Shown piece by piece: positions 1-9,008 of a stretch of 46,823 nt of DNA. Numbering within the stretch: position 1 is the first letter of the stretch; every line of letters starts with the position of its first letter. Source of the stretch: Acidobacteriota bacterium. Its GTDB lineage: Bacteria > Acidobacteriota > Vicinamibacteria > Vicinamibacterales > 2-12-FULL-66-21. The notes beneath the pieces were generated by a model. The model was not told the DNA's origin. It was given only the letters and a program-made list of their open reading frames with translations, and searched no databases. The position numbers and the translations under genes are program-made. The stretch lies in contig JACCRT010000030.1 in assembly GCA_013813355.1 (NCBI GenBank), positions 1-46,823 of the forward strand, in the 5' to 3' direction.

Positions 1-2
1 CT

Positions 3-554
3 GCGCCACGGTTGAGGACGGATGAGTATCTGCGGATGCCCGAGACGTTGATTCCGCAGGAGCTGGTGTACGGTCTCGTGCGGGAGGCGGCGGCGCCCAC
101 GCCGAAGCACCAGCAGGCGGTCGGGGAGTTCTTCTTTCATCTGCGCCTGCACCTCATCGCGCACCCGACAGGGCGCGTGTGGATGTCCCCCATTGACGTG
201 GTGCTGGACGGGGCGAGCGACCTCGTCGTGCAGCCCGATCTCGTGGTCGTCCTCCACGAACGGTTGTACCTGGTGACCGACCGGGTGTGGGGTGCCCCGG
301 ACGTTGCTATCGAGGTCATGTCGCCGCGGCCGCGGATTGGGACGCTCGACGAGCGCCTCGCCTGGTTCGCGCAGTACGGTGTGCGCGAGTGCTGGCTGGT
401 GCACCAGCCGGACCAGGAGTGCGAGATCGTGACGTTCGCCGGTGGCGGGATTGCGGCGCGCCGGCTCTTCGGCCCACGTCAGCCGCTGCGCTCGTCGGTC
501 CTGCCGCAGTTCATCAAGTCGCCGGGGGAAATCCTGGCGGCCACAGCCATCTGA
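3..554 (+). CDS. Uma2-family putative restriction-endonuclease-fold protein (5' partial)
   Basis: The frame is open to the window edge, and a typical Uma2 opening (TDEYLRMPE) begins at the sixth visible codon, so the true start probably lies upstream; a TTG at 12 is the first possible start inside the window. Family hallmarks are QPDLVVV, then GAPDVAIEVMSP, then QYGVRECWLV near the C-terminus, which form the PD-(D/E)xK-like core of the Uma2 (DUF820) family. The Lys normally seen before the YGV segment is not obvious here (DERLAWF), so catalytic activity is uncertain. The biological role of Uma2 proteins is poorly known; they occur in many copies in some bacteria. It is convergent with mqnD, 51 bp away. 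Confidence 0.75.
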   Translation, partial: APRLRTDEYLRMPETLIPQELVYGLVREAAAPTPKHQQAVGEFFFHLRLHLIAHPTGRVWMSPIDVVLDGASDLVVQPDLVVVLHERLYLVTDRVWGAPDVAIEVMSPRPRIGTLDERLAWFAQYGVRECWLVHQPDQECEIVTFAGGGIAARRLFGPRQPLRSSVLPQFIKSPGEILAATAI

Positions 555-605
555 CAAATACGGCCGACGTCGACGACGAGATCGACGGCGAGCGACGCGC
601 CTACC

Positions 606-1475
606 CTACGCCGCGAACTCCACCGGGACGCGATTCGGAATCAGTCCCTTCTCGAACGCGTCGTTCATCAGCCGCTCGACGGCCTGCCGACCGCGCTCGC
701 CGTATGACAGGGTGAGCTGGTTCACATACATCCCGACGAACCGATCCGTTTTCGCGCGATCGAGCCCGCGACCGAAGTTGATCGCATAGTCCACTGCCGC
801 CTCGCGGTGCTCCAGCGCATACGCGATGCTGTCGTGCAGCATCTTCGACACCTTCGCGATCATCTCGGGTCCGAGGTCTCGCCGGATGATGTTGCCGCCG
901 AGCGGCAGCGGCAGCCCGCCCGTCTGCTCGTTCCACCACTCGCCGAGGTCCACGATCTTCCGCAGCCCCTCGTCCTGGTACGTCAGCTGCCCCTCGTGGA
1001 TCAACAGTCCCGCGTCGGCCTTGCCGTCGAGCACAGCCTGCTGAATCTCGTCGAACGGCACGACGACGTACTCGAAGTCCGGCTCATAGAGTCGCAACGC
1101 CAGGTACGCCGTGGTCAGCGTGCCCGGGATCGCGATGCGCTTCCCCTTGACCCCGTTGCGACCTGCCTGGCCGCCCCGTTCGGATGCACCGGGGGCGAAG
1201 GCGGGAGCGACGACGATGGGGCCGTAGTTATCGCCCATGCTGGCGCCGTGCGGCAGCAGCGCGTACTTGTCGGCGAGATGCGCGTAGGCGTGAAATGACA
1301 CCGCCGTCACTTCGTACGTGCCCTCGAACGCCGCGCGGTTCAGCGTCTCGATGTCTGACAGCACCTGGTCGACCACGATGCCGTGCGTTTCGACGTTGCC
1401 GCTGGCCAGCCCGAAGAACATGAATGCGTCGTCCGAATCCGGACTGTGCGCCACGGTGATGCGTGTCTCTGTCAT
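606..1475 (-). CDS. mqnD: 1,4-dihydroxy-6-naphthoate synthase MqnD (futalosine menaquinone pathway)
   Basis: A protein of 289 residues. MqnD converts cyclic dehypoxanthine futalosine to 1,4-dihydroxy-6-naphthoate, the naphthoquinone precursor of menaquinone. Family signatures are [10 protein letters not shown] (residues 11-20), [12 protein letters not shown] (about 41-52), [15 protein letters not shown] (116-130), [10 protein letters not shown] (157-166) and [17 protein letters not shown] (178-194), all at the positions expected of the periplasmic-binding-protein-like fold. There is an unusual polar insert at about residues 94-111. I chose the ATG at 1475 because the family N-terminus follows at once; the frame stays open further upstream, but that part is non-homologous and overlaps otsB. 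It lies 79 bp downstream of otsB on the same strand. A menaquinone methyltransferase gene at 26743-27516 fits the same pathway. Confidence 0.9.
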   Translation of the reverse strand: MTETRITVAHSPDSDDAFMFFGLASGNVETHGIVVDQVLSDIETLNRAAFEGTYEVTAVSFHAYAHLADKYALLPHGASMGDNYGPIVVAPAFAPGASERGGQAGRNGVKGKRIAIPGTLTTAYLALRLYEPDFEYVVVPFDEIQQAVLDGKADAGLLIHEGQLTYQDEGLRKIVDLGEWWNEQTGGLPLPLGGNIIRRDLGPEMIAKVSKMLHDSIAYALEHREAAVDYAINFGRGLDRAKTDRFVGMYVNQLTLSYGERGRQAVERLMNDAFEKGLIPNRVPVEFAA

Positions 1476-1554
1476 GAGATGCCCTGACCCTGGAACAGGG
1501 CTATCGTACCCCACCTTCCGCCTGGTGGCGGAAGCGGCAGGGCGGGGAGAGGTT

Positions 1555-2358
1555 TCAGCCTTCAGGTTCGAGCGTTTTGAAGAGTTCCCGCAAAAGCTCC
1601 TCCACCCCGGCGGGCCCGTCCACGCGGAAGTCGCCGCCCGTGACGCGATCAGACGCCGCGATCCCCACCCCACGGTCCTCGACCTCCCGGAACGCGTCCT
1701 CGTCGGTCACGTCGTCGCCGATATAGACCGGGAAGACGGGCACGCCGTCACGCTGAACGCGCTTGACGATCCACCGCACGGCGTCCCCCTTGTTCCAGGG
1801 GATGTTCGGCAGCAGCTCCAGCACGAAGGACCCGCGCATCACCCGAAGCCGGCCAGTCTCGATCGCAGGACGCGTGACCTGCTCGAAGGCGGTCATGATT
1901 TCGGCGTGCGCCGAGGCAGGGGCCTCCCGATAGTGGACGGCCACTGACATTTCCTTGTCCTCGAGGAACGCGCCCGGGTGTGCGGCAATGCGGGCGGCGA
2001 GGGTAATCGATACGCCGCGTACCAGGGCACGCGTCTCGGCCACCTGCGGGTGGACGAACTGCTCGCCTCCCCCCTCGATCTCGAGGCCGTGCAACCCGGC
2101 AAAGTAGGCGGCATCCGGCAGCCCCGTCCGCTCGCGGACATCGATGAGGCGGCGGCCGGTCACAATTCCAACAGTGGCCGCCGGATGGTCGAGGAAGCCT
2201 TCGAGCAGCGTCCGCCGCGACTCGGGCAGCCACACTGCCGCCGGATCTGACTGGAACTCGACCAGCGTGCCGTCGAAGTCGCAGAGGAGGACGAGGCGGC
2301 GCGAGCCCCGCTGCTCTAGAATCGCGGAGGCCGTTCGCGCCAAATTACCTGCGGGCAT
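1555..2358 (-). CDS. otsB: Trehalose-6-phosphate phosphatase
   Basis: A HAD-superfamily phosphatase of 267 residues that removes the phosphate from trehalose 6-phosphate, the second step of the OtsA/OtsB route. The nucleophile motif DFDGTL is at residues 27-32, the TGRR motif II region follows, NKGDAV supplies the Lys, and GDDVTDED holds the late Asp residues. ATG 2358 is preferred; an in-frame TTG at 2376 is the only nearby alternative. Either way the start overlaps the 3' end of otsA, so the two are probably translationally coupled. The 3' end (LEPEG-stop) is made of a heptamer-like repeat that recurs at other gene ends in this window. Confidence 0.93.
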   Translation of the reverse strand: MPAGNLARTASAILEQRGSRRLVLLCDFDGTLVEFQSDPAAVWLPESRRTLLEGFLDHPAATVGIVTGRRLIDVRERTGLPDAAYFAGLHGLEIEGGGEQFVHPQVAETRALVRGVSITLAARIAAHPGAFLEDKEMSVAVHYREAPASAHAEIMTAFEQVTRPAIETGRLRVMRGSFVLELLPNIPWNKGDAVRWIVKRVQRDGVPVFPVYIGDDVTDEDAFREVEDRGVGIAASDRVTGGDFRVDGPAGVEELLRELFKTLEPEG

Positions 2359-3889
2359 CGCCTGAGGGACGCGCAAGGGGGTCGGTGAAGCTGTGCTTCA
2401 CCGCTGCGCCGCGCACCGGCCGAAGCGCAGCGGTCAGGTTCTCGAGGCCCTGCAGAATGTCGGAGGCCCAGAGGAACACGTCATGGCCGGCGACGACGCG
2501 CCGCAGCGCCCGCATCCGCGCGCGCCGCTCCTCGACCGGCATCTCGATGGCCCGGTCGATCGCCCGGCTGAAGCCATCGATATCGTACGGATTGATGATT
2601 AACGCCTCCCCGAGTTCGTGGGCCGCCCCCGTCATTTCACTTAGAACCAGCACGCCATCCTCATCGTCTCTCGCGGCGATGAACTCCTTGGCCACGAGGT
2701 TCATGCCGTCGTGGAGCGAGCTGACAACGCAGAAATCAGCCATGCGGTAGAGCGCCACCAGGCGCCGGATCTTGAGCGCGGCCTTGCGGTAGCGTATGGG
2801 CCCGTCCTCTGGCCCGTTGCCGTGACGAGTGTTGATGTCGGCCACCTTCTGGTCAATCTCTGACTCGATCGAAGCGTAGCTCTCGAGCTTCGACCGCGAC
2901 GGCACGCCGACCTGGACGAAGACGAGCCGGCCTCGCAGCTCCGGCCGGTTGGTGAGCAGCCGGTCCACCGCCTCGAGGCGCTCCGGGATGCCCTTCGTGT
3001 AGTCGAGACGATCCACACCCACGCCGATCACGTCGATGGCGGGATCGTTGATCCGGAGCTCCCGCCGCAGGCGTTCTGTTTCGTTGATCAGTGCCGGGTC
3101 GGACGCGACCTCGACGATACGGTCGAAGTCGATACCAATCGGCGCGGACACGACGTGCGTCTCACGCCCGTGCATCCGGACGATCCCGCGGTCCACCTGC
3201 GCCGGCAGTTCGTCCCGTACACCGAGCAGGAAATTCCGGCGATCGCGCTCGAGCTGAAACGCCAGGAGGTCGTTGGCGAGCAGGCCCGTCATGATCTCCC
3301 GGCGCCAGGGGCAGATACGGAGCCGGTCCGGGTGCGGCCAGGGGATGTGCCAGAACAGCGCCGTCCGCACGTTCGGGCGGCGTCGACGCAGCTCGCCCGC
3401 AACCAGGGCGAGGTGATAGTCCTGGATGAAGACGGGCGCCGCCGGATCCGTGAGTTCCCCGTCGATGGCCTCGGCGAAGCGGGCGTTGACCGCGCGGTAC
3501 TCGGCCCAGTCTTCTGACCTGAACACCGGCCGGACGTGCGCGATGTGGCAGACGGGCCAGAGCCCTTCGTTCGAGAAGCCGCCGTAATAGCGCCGTTCCT
3601 CTTCCGGCGACAGCCAGATGCGGCGCAGCGTGTAGGTAGGCGCATCCGGCGGCACGCGCACGCGATCGCTCGCGTCCACGACCTCGCGGTCCGCGTCGCC
3701 GGCGCCATGCGCGATCCATGTCCCTCCGCGCTCGCGCATCAGGGCATCGAGCGCCACCGCGACCCCTCCGGTCGTCGGGGCGCACGTAATCGTGCCGTCC
3801 TGCCGGCGGCTATGCAGGTAAGGTTCGCGGTTCGAAACGACAAACAGCGGGTGCTTCCCTGCCGCGGCCGAGGTATTGGTTCCGTTCAT
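2345..3889 (-). CDS. otsA: Alpha,alpha-trehalose-phosphate synthase (GT20)
   Basis: A glycosyltransferase family 20 enzyme of 514 residues that makes trehalose 6-phosphate from UDP-glucose (or another NDP-glucose) and glucose 6-phosphate for osmoprotection. Visible motifs are FVVSNREPY near the N-terminus, TGGVAVALD, QDYHLALV, WHIPWPHPDRLR, GVDRLDYTKGIPERLEA (sugar-phosphate and nucleotide-sugar region) and SLHDGMNLVAKEF. The start is the ATG at 3889; a GTG lies immediately before it in frame. A weak purine-rich stretch (GGTAGG) sits 6 nt before the GTG-ATG pair. It overlaps otsB at its 3' end, forming a two-gene trehalose operon, and is divergent from the PDZ protein gene across about 100 bp. 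Confidence 0.95.
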   Translation of the reverse strand: MNGTNTSAAAGKHPLFVVSNREPYLHSRRQDGTITCAPTTGGVAVALDALMRERGGTWIAHGAGDADREVVDASDRVRVPPDAPTYTLRRIWLSPEEERRYYGGFSNEGLWPVCHIAHVRPVFRSEDWAEYRAVNARFAEAIDGELTDPAAPVFIQDYHLALVAGELRRRRPNVRTALFWHIPWPHPDRLRICPWRREIMTGLLANDLLAFQLERDRRNFLLGVRDELPAQVDRGIVRMHGRETHVVSAPIGIDFDRIVEVASDPALINETERLRRELRINDPAIDVIGVGVDRLDYTKGIPERLEAVDRLLTNRPELRGRLVFVQVGVPSRSKLESYASIESEIDQKVADINTRHGNGPEDGPIRYRKAALKIRRLVALYRMADFCVVSSLHDGMNLVAKEFIAARDDEDGVLVLSEMTGAAHELGEALIINPYDIDGFSRAIDRAIEMPVEERRARMRALRRVVAGHDVFLWASDILQGLENLTAALRPVRGAAVKHSFTDPLARPSGDARR

Positions 3890-3989
3890 CACGTGCCTAC
3901 CCGATTCTTACACAAGCCGAGCATACTCACCCTTAGCACCGCTATGGATGAGTTGGCGAGAGCCACCGGTCTGCGGTACGCTGCCCCTG

Positions 3990-5279
3990 ATGAGCGCACC
4001 CGGCCCGGAGGCCCGGCGCGGTCGCGAGACCCGCCTTCTGCTGGCCACCATCGCTATTTCCGTGGCCGTACTGGTCCTGCTGGCGCGTTTTCGGTTTCCG
4101 GAGGAAGCCGGGCGATTTGCGTCCGAGCCGGCGCCAGCCCCGCTCGAGCGGCTGGCCGCCCGGGCGACCTATGACGAACTGGCCTCCATCATGGCTGACC
4201 TGGAGCGCCGGCTCGCGCCCCGGCTCGCCGTCCTGCGAGTGCAGCCCGAACGGGCGGGCGGGTCGTACGCGGTCGCCGCCCGTATGACCCCCGACCGCGC
4301 GGTTGTGCTGCTGGCATCGCACGAGACATTCGCACCGGCGACGCCCCGCGGCGTGGCGGTGCTGGCGCGCGACAACGCCAGGGATATCGCCGTGCTGTCT
4401 GTCCCCGAAGCGGCCGATGCCGTGGTCACGCTCTCGGTCAGCCCCCTCCGGCCGGGCCCCAGCTACATCGCGGTGGTTGAGGCCACCGCGCAGGGGCCGG
4501 TCATCAGACCTGTCTACGTCGGGAGGACCGACATCTTCCAGGACCCACGGACGACCAGTCCCCTCCTGTCGGTGGCGGCGCTGCAGCAAATCCTGCCGCG
4601 AGGGGCGGCCGTCTTTTCCCTGGCGGGCAACTTCCTGGGCCTGGCACTCGAAGGCGGGACAACTGCCACGGTCATTCCGGGTGACATCCTGCGCGCGGCA
4701 GCTGAAACGGCGCGGGGGGTTGAAGAGACCCGCGGCGATCTCGGATTTACCGTCCAGCCGCTGTCGCAGGGACTTATGCAGGCGACCGGCGCGCAGCGCG
4801 GCGTCGTGATCAGCTACGTCCACCCCCGGGGTCCCGCCGTTGACCGCGTCGAAGCCGGTGACGTGGTCACGGCCATCGACGGCACGCCGGTGACGACGCC
4901 CGCCGGGTTCCAGCAGGTCGTTCAGAGCCGGCCGCCCGGCCAGGACGCCGCGCTCGATGTCGTCAGGCGTGGCAAGCGTCTGGATGTGTCGATCACCGTG
5001 CGGGACGCCACCGGCTCTCCGCTGCCGCCGCTTCCGGATGACGATCCGGGCCTGGTAATGCGCCACGTGCCGGACCTGGGCGCCGAGATCGTCACCGTCC
5101 GTCCGGGCGGGTCCGCGGCACGTGCCGGCCTGCTGACTGGCGACATCATCCTCAGGGTCGATGGGCGTGATGCGCCGTCCCCGGCTTCGCTCCTCGCCGC
5201 GTACCGGCAGGCCGAGCGCGCGCTCCTCCTGTCAGTCCAGCGCGGCGCCGAACACCGGGTCTTCGCCCTGGAGAAGTAG
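3990..5279 (+). CDS. Membrane-anchored degenerate HtrA-like protein with two PDZ domains
   Basis: A protein of 429 residues. After a basic N-terminus, one transmembrane helix spans about residues 15-33. Residues about 75-235 resemble a trypsin-like HtrA/Deg domain: RDIAVLSV matches the strand that carries the HtrA catalytic Asp neighbourhood. Where the GNSGGP serine motif should be, the sequence is RGAAVFSLAGNFLGLALEGG (204-223), so the nucleophile motif is missing. Two PDZ domains follow, at about 248-337 (with GVVISYVHPRGPA) and 352-427 (IVTVRPGGSAARAG). I infer a periplasmic scaffold or substrate-binding protein rather than a protease. It ends 1 bp before the first antiporter gene, so the three genes probably form one operon. 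The upstream part of the frame has no homology and was excluded. Confidence 0.8.
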   Translation: MSAPGPEARRGRETRLLLATIAISVAVLVLLARFRFPEEAGRFASEPAPAPLERLAARATYDELASIMADLERRLAPRLAVLRVQPERAGGSYAVAARMTPDRAVVLLASHETFAPATPRGVAVLARDNARDIAVLSVPEAADAVVTLSVSPLRPGPSYIAVVEATAQGPVIRPVYVGRTDIFQDPRTTSPLLSVAALQQILPRGAAVFSLAGNFLGLALEGGTTATVIPGDILRAAAETARGVEETRGDLGFTVQPLSQGLMQATGAQRGVVISYVHPRGPAVDRVEAGDVVTAIDGTPVTTPAGFQQVVQSRPPGQDAALDVVRRGKRLDVSITVRDATGSPLPPLPDDDPGLVMRHVPDLGAEIVTVRPGGSAARAGLLTGDIILRVDGRDAPSPASLLAAYRQAERALLLSVQRGAEHRVFALEK

Positions 5280-5280
5280 A

Positions 5281-6384
5281 GTGATCCGCGAGCGGCTCGC
5301 CCGCACCACCGGCCTCTTCCACACGAGGGCAGCCCTTGGGCTGCAGCCGGTGACGGCGCCCGTGATTCTGTACATACCGCTCGGCATCCTGCTCGGCCCG
5401 GCGGGTATCGGCGTGATCTCGATACGCGTGCTAGGCCATCTCGACGCCGTCATCTCGATTGCCCTGGCCACCCTCGGTTTGTTTATCGGTATCGCCGCTA
5501 CCACCGAGGGCGGAGCGCGCAAGCGGCTCCTGCTGGCGTCCACGGCCGAGGCCGGGGTGACCATGGTCGCGGTCGGCGCGTCAATCCTGGTGCTCCTGGG
5601 ACTGTGGGGCCTGCCCACCGCACTTCCACCCGTAATCGTGGCCCTTGCGCTGGGCATCAGTGCGTCGACATCCGCTGCGCCTTCGATCGAGATCGGTGAC
5701 GAACGGGCACGGAGGATCGCGGCGCGCGTCGCGGATCTCGATGACGTGCTGCCCATCCTGGTTGGTTCAGTGGTGATCGCGATGCTGGGCTCGGCCGGGA
5801 TGCCGCCGGCGCTCGGGATGCTCGCCACGATCGGAATCGGCCTGCTGGTAGCGGTCGCCGGATGGCTGCTGTTGGAGCGTTCACACGGGGCGGAGCGCGG
5901 TGTCTTTGTGCTCGGCACGATCGCTCTGCTCGGAGGCTGTGCGGCGTATCTTCAAACCTCGCCCCTGCTCTCCGGGCTGGTGGCCGGCTGGTTCTGGGCG
6001 CTCACGTCGGGCAAGACGGACCGCGTCGTGACGCACGAGCTCCGGAAGGTCCAGCATCCACTCATCGTGCTCCTGCTGGTGGCCGCCGGTGCAGGCCTGA
6101 CACCCACCATGGCGGGGATGTGGCTCTTCGCGCCGTATGTGGTGTTTCGTGTTGCGGGCAAGTTGATGGGGGGTTGGGCGGCTTCGCGTATCGCGCCCGG
6201 CATCGCGCCGTCCGACCTCGGCGCCTACCTGATTCCACCCGGGGTGATCGGCATCGCCTTCGCCTTGAACCTGCAGCAGGTTGCGCCGGGCACTGCAAGC
6301 GCCCTGATCTTTGCCGTCGCGCTCGGGGCCATCGCCAGCGAACTCCTTGCGGTGATCGTGCTGCCTGACTCGAGGCCCGCCTGA
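5281..6384 (+). CDS. CPA-type cation/proton antiporter, first of a tandem pair
   Basis: A protein of 367 residues made almost entirely of hydrophobic helices, in the sodium/proton exchanger (PF00999-like) fold. The start is a GTG at 5281, one base after the stop of the PDZ protein; the frame extends upstream but only as a shadow of that gene. GILLGPAGIGVIS near the N-terminus is the typical antiporter half-helix signature. ADLDDVLPILVGS carries an acidic DD pair in the position of the ion-binding Asp pair of NapA/NhaA-type electrogenic exchangers. It ends with TGATG, sharing bases with the next antiporter gene. The transported ion cannot be read from the sequence. Confidence 0.8.
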   Translation: MIRERLARTTGLFHTRAALGLQPVTAPVILYIPLGILLGPAGIGVISIRVLGHLDAVISIALATLGLFIGIAATTEGGARKRLLLASTAEAGVTMVAVGASILVLLGLWGLPTALPPVIVALALGISASTSAAPSIEIGDERARRIAARVADLDDVLPILVGSVVIAMLGSAGMPPALGMLATIGIGLLVAVAGWLLLERSHGAERGVFVLGTIALLGGCAAYLQTSPLLSGLVAGWFWALTSGKTDRVVTHELRKVQHPLIVLLLVAAGAGLTPTMAGMWLFAPYVVFRVAGKLMGGWAASRIAPGIAPSDLGAYLIPPGVIGIAFALNLQQVAPGTASALIFAVALGAIASELLAVIVLPDSRPA

Positions 6385-7715
6385 TGCGGCGAATCCTCGC
6401 CCTCCTCATGACAGTCGCGGCCGTGTGGCTGGTGGTGAACCTGGGCGGTGAAGCGGAACTGGCGCGCCCGACAGCTTTGACCCTCGGCTTCGCGTTGATT
6501 GCAGCGGCCCTGGCCGGCACCCTGCTGGAGCGGGTTGGCCTGCCACGGGTCACCGGCTACCTCCTCTTCGGAATGGTATGCGGCCCCTACATTTTGAACG
6601 TCATCACCCGCCCCATGGCGCGCGAGCTCCAGATCATCAACGGGCTCGCCGTCGTGTTGATTGCTTTCATCGCCGGGCTGGAGATGAACTTTGAACGGAT
6701 GCGACCGCGGCTGCGGTCGATCCTGCAACTGTGCGGCGTCTCGATGCTCGTGCTCTACGCCGGCCTGTTCGCGGCGTTGTGGATCGGCTGGGGGTGGCTT
6801 GGGATTGGGGAGATGTCCGGGTTGCAGCAACTGGCGGTCGTAGCGCTGCTCACCACGATCCTGGCCAGCTTCTCACCGACGGTCACCATCGCGCTCATTG
6901 CCGAGAGCCGTGCCAGCGGCCCGCTTAGCGAGATGACCCTGGCAGTCGTCATTTTGGCGGACCTGCTGCTGATCCTCCTTTTCACGCTGGTCATGCAGTT
7001 CGTTCGCTATGCCTTCGGCACGGCCGGCGAGGTGGGCCTCCTGATAAGCTTGCTCTGGGAGATTTTCGGCTCCTTTGCCTTCGGCGCGGCCGTCGGGGCA
7101 CTTTTCGCTCTCTACCTCCGGCACGTTGGGCGCGAACTCCCGCTCGCCCTGCTGGCCATGTGCGCACTGATCGCCGGCCTGAAAGTGCCCCTCCACATCG
7201 AGCCGCTGCTGGCCGCCCTGGCGGCGGGCCTGGTCGTCGAGAACATCGCGCCGCCACGTGGCGACATGCTTCGAGAGGCCGCGGAGCGTGGCGCACTGCC
7301 CGTACTGGTGCTCTTCTTCGCTGCGGCCGGGGCCTCGCTGCAACTCGACGCGCTCGCTGTCATGGGCTGGGTGGCTGCGGGGCTCTCCGCGACCCGGATG
7401 GGCCTCATCTGGCTGTCGACCCGCGCCGGCGCCAGGTACGCCGGCATCAGCGCACCCGTGGGCAGTCACGTCTGGATGGGGCTCGTCTCACAAGCTGGGG
7501 TCACGCTGGGGCTCACGTTGATCGTGGCCGGTGAGTATCCGTCCTGGGGCACCACCATCCAAACCCTCGTGGTCGCGCTGATTGCGCTGCACCAACTGAT
7601 CGGGCCGGTGCTGTTCCGCGCCGGGCTGGCGCGCGCAGGGGAGATCGGCCGCATGGACACGGACGTGGAAGACGTTTCCCATGCCATGCTCAATCCCGAA
7701 TCGGCCCATCCCTGA
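6384..7715 (+). CDS. CPA2-type cation/proton antiporter, second of a tandem pair
   Basis: A protein of 443 residues with about 12 predicted membrane helices. Its start overlaps the previous stop (TGATG), so translation is probably coupled. TLLERVGLPRVTGYLLFGMVCGP is a classic CPA2 (KefB/GerN-like) N-terminal signature, quoted here in part. The ion-site helix reads VVILADLLLILL, with AD where the preceding protein has DD, so the two paralogues may differ in ion or stoichiometry. No C-terminal TrkA-N (RCK) regulatory domain is present; the protein ends in a short polar tail. A 10-bp inverted repeat covers the stop codon. Confidence 0.85.
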   Translation: MRRILALLMTVAAVWLVVNLGGEAELARPTALTLGFALIAAALAGTLLERVGLPRVTGYLLFGMVCGPYILNVITRPMARELQIINGLAVVLIAFIAGLEMNFERMRPRLRSILQLCGVSMLVLYAGLFAALWIGWGWLGIGEMSGLQQLAVVALLTTILASFSPTVTIALIAESRASGPLSEMTLAVVILADLLLILLFTLVMQFVRYAFGTAGEVGLLISLLWEIFGSFAFGAAVGALFALYLRHVGRELPLALLAMCALIAGLKVPLHIEPLLAALAAGLVVENIAPPRGDMLREAAERGALPVLVLFFAAAGASLQLDALAVMGWVAAGLSATRMGLIWLSTRAGARYAGISAPVGSHVWMGLVSQAGVTLGLTLIVAGEYPSWGTTIQTLVVALIALHQLIGPVLFRAGLARAGEIGRMDTDVEDVSHAMLNPESAHP

Positions 7716-7761
7716 TCGAAATCTCGACTCACCCCACGGTGCGGCACGGGCTTCGATCAGG
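7711..7761. terminator. Inverted repeat between convergent antiporter and iscS genes
   Basis: CCTGATCGAA (7711-7720) is perfectly repeated in inverted form as TTCGATCAGG (7752-7761), with a 31-nt loop. It overlaps the antiporter stop codon and lies between convergent operons. It has no T-run, so it may be a factor-dependent or bidirectional terminator or a protein-binding site; the assignment is tentative. Confidence 0.35.
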
Positions 7762-7826
7762 GCGGCACTGATTCGAGCGGGCCCACCGAAGACGGGACGA
7801 GGAGGAGCGATTGCTGCTGCGGGAGC

Positions 7827-7845
7827 GGATCAGGATCAGGATCAG
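7827..7845. repeat. Short GATCAG tandem repeat
   Basis: Three consecutive GATCAG hexamers (about 7828-7845) precede and touch the stop codon of the iscS gene (reverse strand). No function is evident. Confidence 0.5.
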
Positions 7846-9008
7846 TGAGTCAGCGGTCGTGACGCGCGAAGCGAGTTCACGACGGTACTGACGCGCTCGA
7901 TTGCAAAGTCGATATCGGCGCCGGTGGTCGTGCGTCCGAGGCCGAAGCGGATCGACGCGCCGCCGTGAACACCCACGGCGCCGATCGCCTCGAGCACGTG
8001 CGAAGGCGCCTGGCTGCCAGAACTGCAGGCCGATCCCGTGGACACGGCGAGATCGCCGAGCGCCATGAGCAGCCCTTCGCCTTCCACCCCTGAGAAGCTG
8101 ACGTGCAGGTTGTGCGGCAGGCGCTGCGCTGCTTCCGGACCGTTCACGCGCACGTCGTCGATGCGGTTGCGCAGGCCCGCCAGCAGACGATCGCGCATGG
8201 CCCCGAGCCGCGGCGCCTCGGTGGGCATCTCCTCACGGCAGATCTGCGCCGCCTGGCCGAGCCCGACGATCCCGGGCACGTTGAGCGTGCCGGAGCGCAG
8301 ACCGTTCTCGTGACCGCCGCCGTCGATCTGGCAGACGAGCGCAAGCTTCGGCTTCTGCTTGCGCACGTACAGAGCACCTGCCCCTTTCGGTCCGTAATAC
8401 TTGTGGCCGGTCAGCGAAAGCAGGTCGATCCCCATTGCGGCGACATCGATTGGCACCTTGCCGGCGGCCTGCGCCGCGTCGGTGTGAAACAACACGCCTC
8501 GCTCGCGCGTGATGGCGCCGATCTCGGCCAGGGGCTGCACGACCCCAATCTCGTTGTTGGCCGCCATGATCGACACCAGGACGGTGCGGTCAGTGATGGC
8601 CGCGCGCAGTTCCTCGAGCCGCACGACACCCTGCCCGTCCACGCCGAGCCGGGTCACGCGGCAGCCCTCGCGCTCGAGGCGCTTGAACGAATCGAGCACC
8701 GACTTGTGCTCTGTTACGACGGTGATGACGTGGTCGCCGCGCTCACGCAGCGCTTGCACTACCCCTTTGATGGCGAGGTTGTTCGATTCGGTGGCACCGC
8801 TGGTAAAGCAGATCTCACCGGCCGATGCGCCAATCAGCGCCGCCACCTGGCCGCGCGCCCGATCGACCGCGGCCTGCGCATCCCACCCGAACTTGTGCTG
8901 CTTGCTGGCCGGGTTCCCGAACCGTTCGGTGAAGTACGGCAGCATCGCCTCCAGGACGCGGGGATCGACCGGCGTCGTGGCGTGGTAATCGAGGTAAACG
9001 GGCGTCAA
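7842..9008 (-). CDS. iscS: Cysteine desulfurase, IscS/NifS type
   Basis: A PLP enzyme of 388 residues that takes sulfur from cysteine as an enzyme-bound persulfide for Fe-S clusters and other thio-cofactors. The N-terminus YLDYHATTPVDPRV, the motif SGATESNNLAIKG, the PLP lysine in TGHKYYGPKG, and the mobile-loop cysteine in STGSACSSGS identify the class I (IscS-like) branch, distinct from SufS in the same operon. The start is a TTG at 9008 that shares bases with the iscR stop (TTGA), which suggests coupled translation. It is the last gene of the Fe-S operon. A second desulfurase may supply other sulfur acceptors, such as tRNA thiolation or MoeZ-type sulfur transfer; that is inference. Confidence 0.93.
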   Translation of the reverse strand: MTPVYLDYHATTPVDPRVLEAMLPYFTERFGNPASKQHKFGWDAQAAVDRARGQVAALIGASAGEICFTSGATESNNLAIKGVVQALRERGDHVITVVTEHKSVLDSFKRLEREGCRVTRLGVDGQGVVRLEELRAAITDRTVLVSIMAANNEIGVVQPLAEIGAITRERGVLFHTDAAQAAGKVPIDVAAMGIDLLSLTGHKYYGPKGAGALYVRKQKPKLALVCQIDGGGHENGLRSGTLNVPGIVGLGQAAQICREEMPTEAPRLGAMRDRLLAGLRNRIDDVRVNGPEAAQRLPHNLHVSFSGVEGEGLLMALGDLAVSTGSACSSGSQAPSHVLEAIGAVGVHGGASIRFGLGRTTTGADIDFAIERVSTVVNSLRASRPLTH

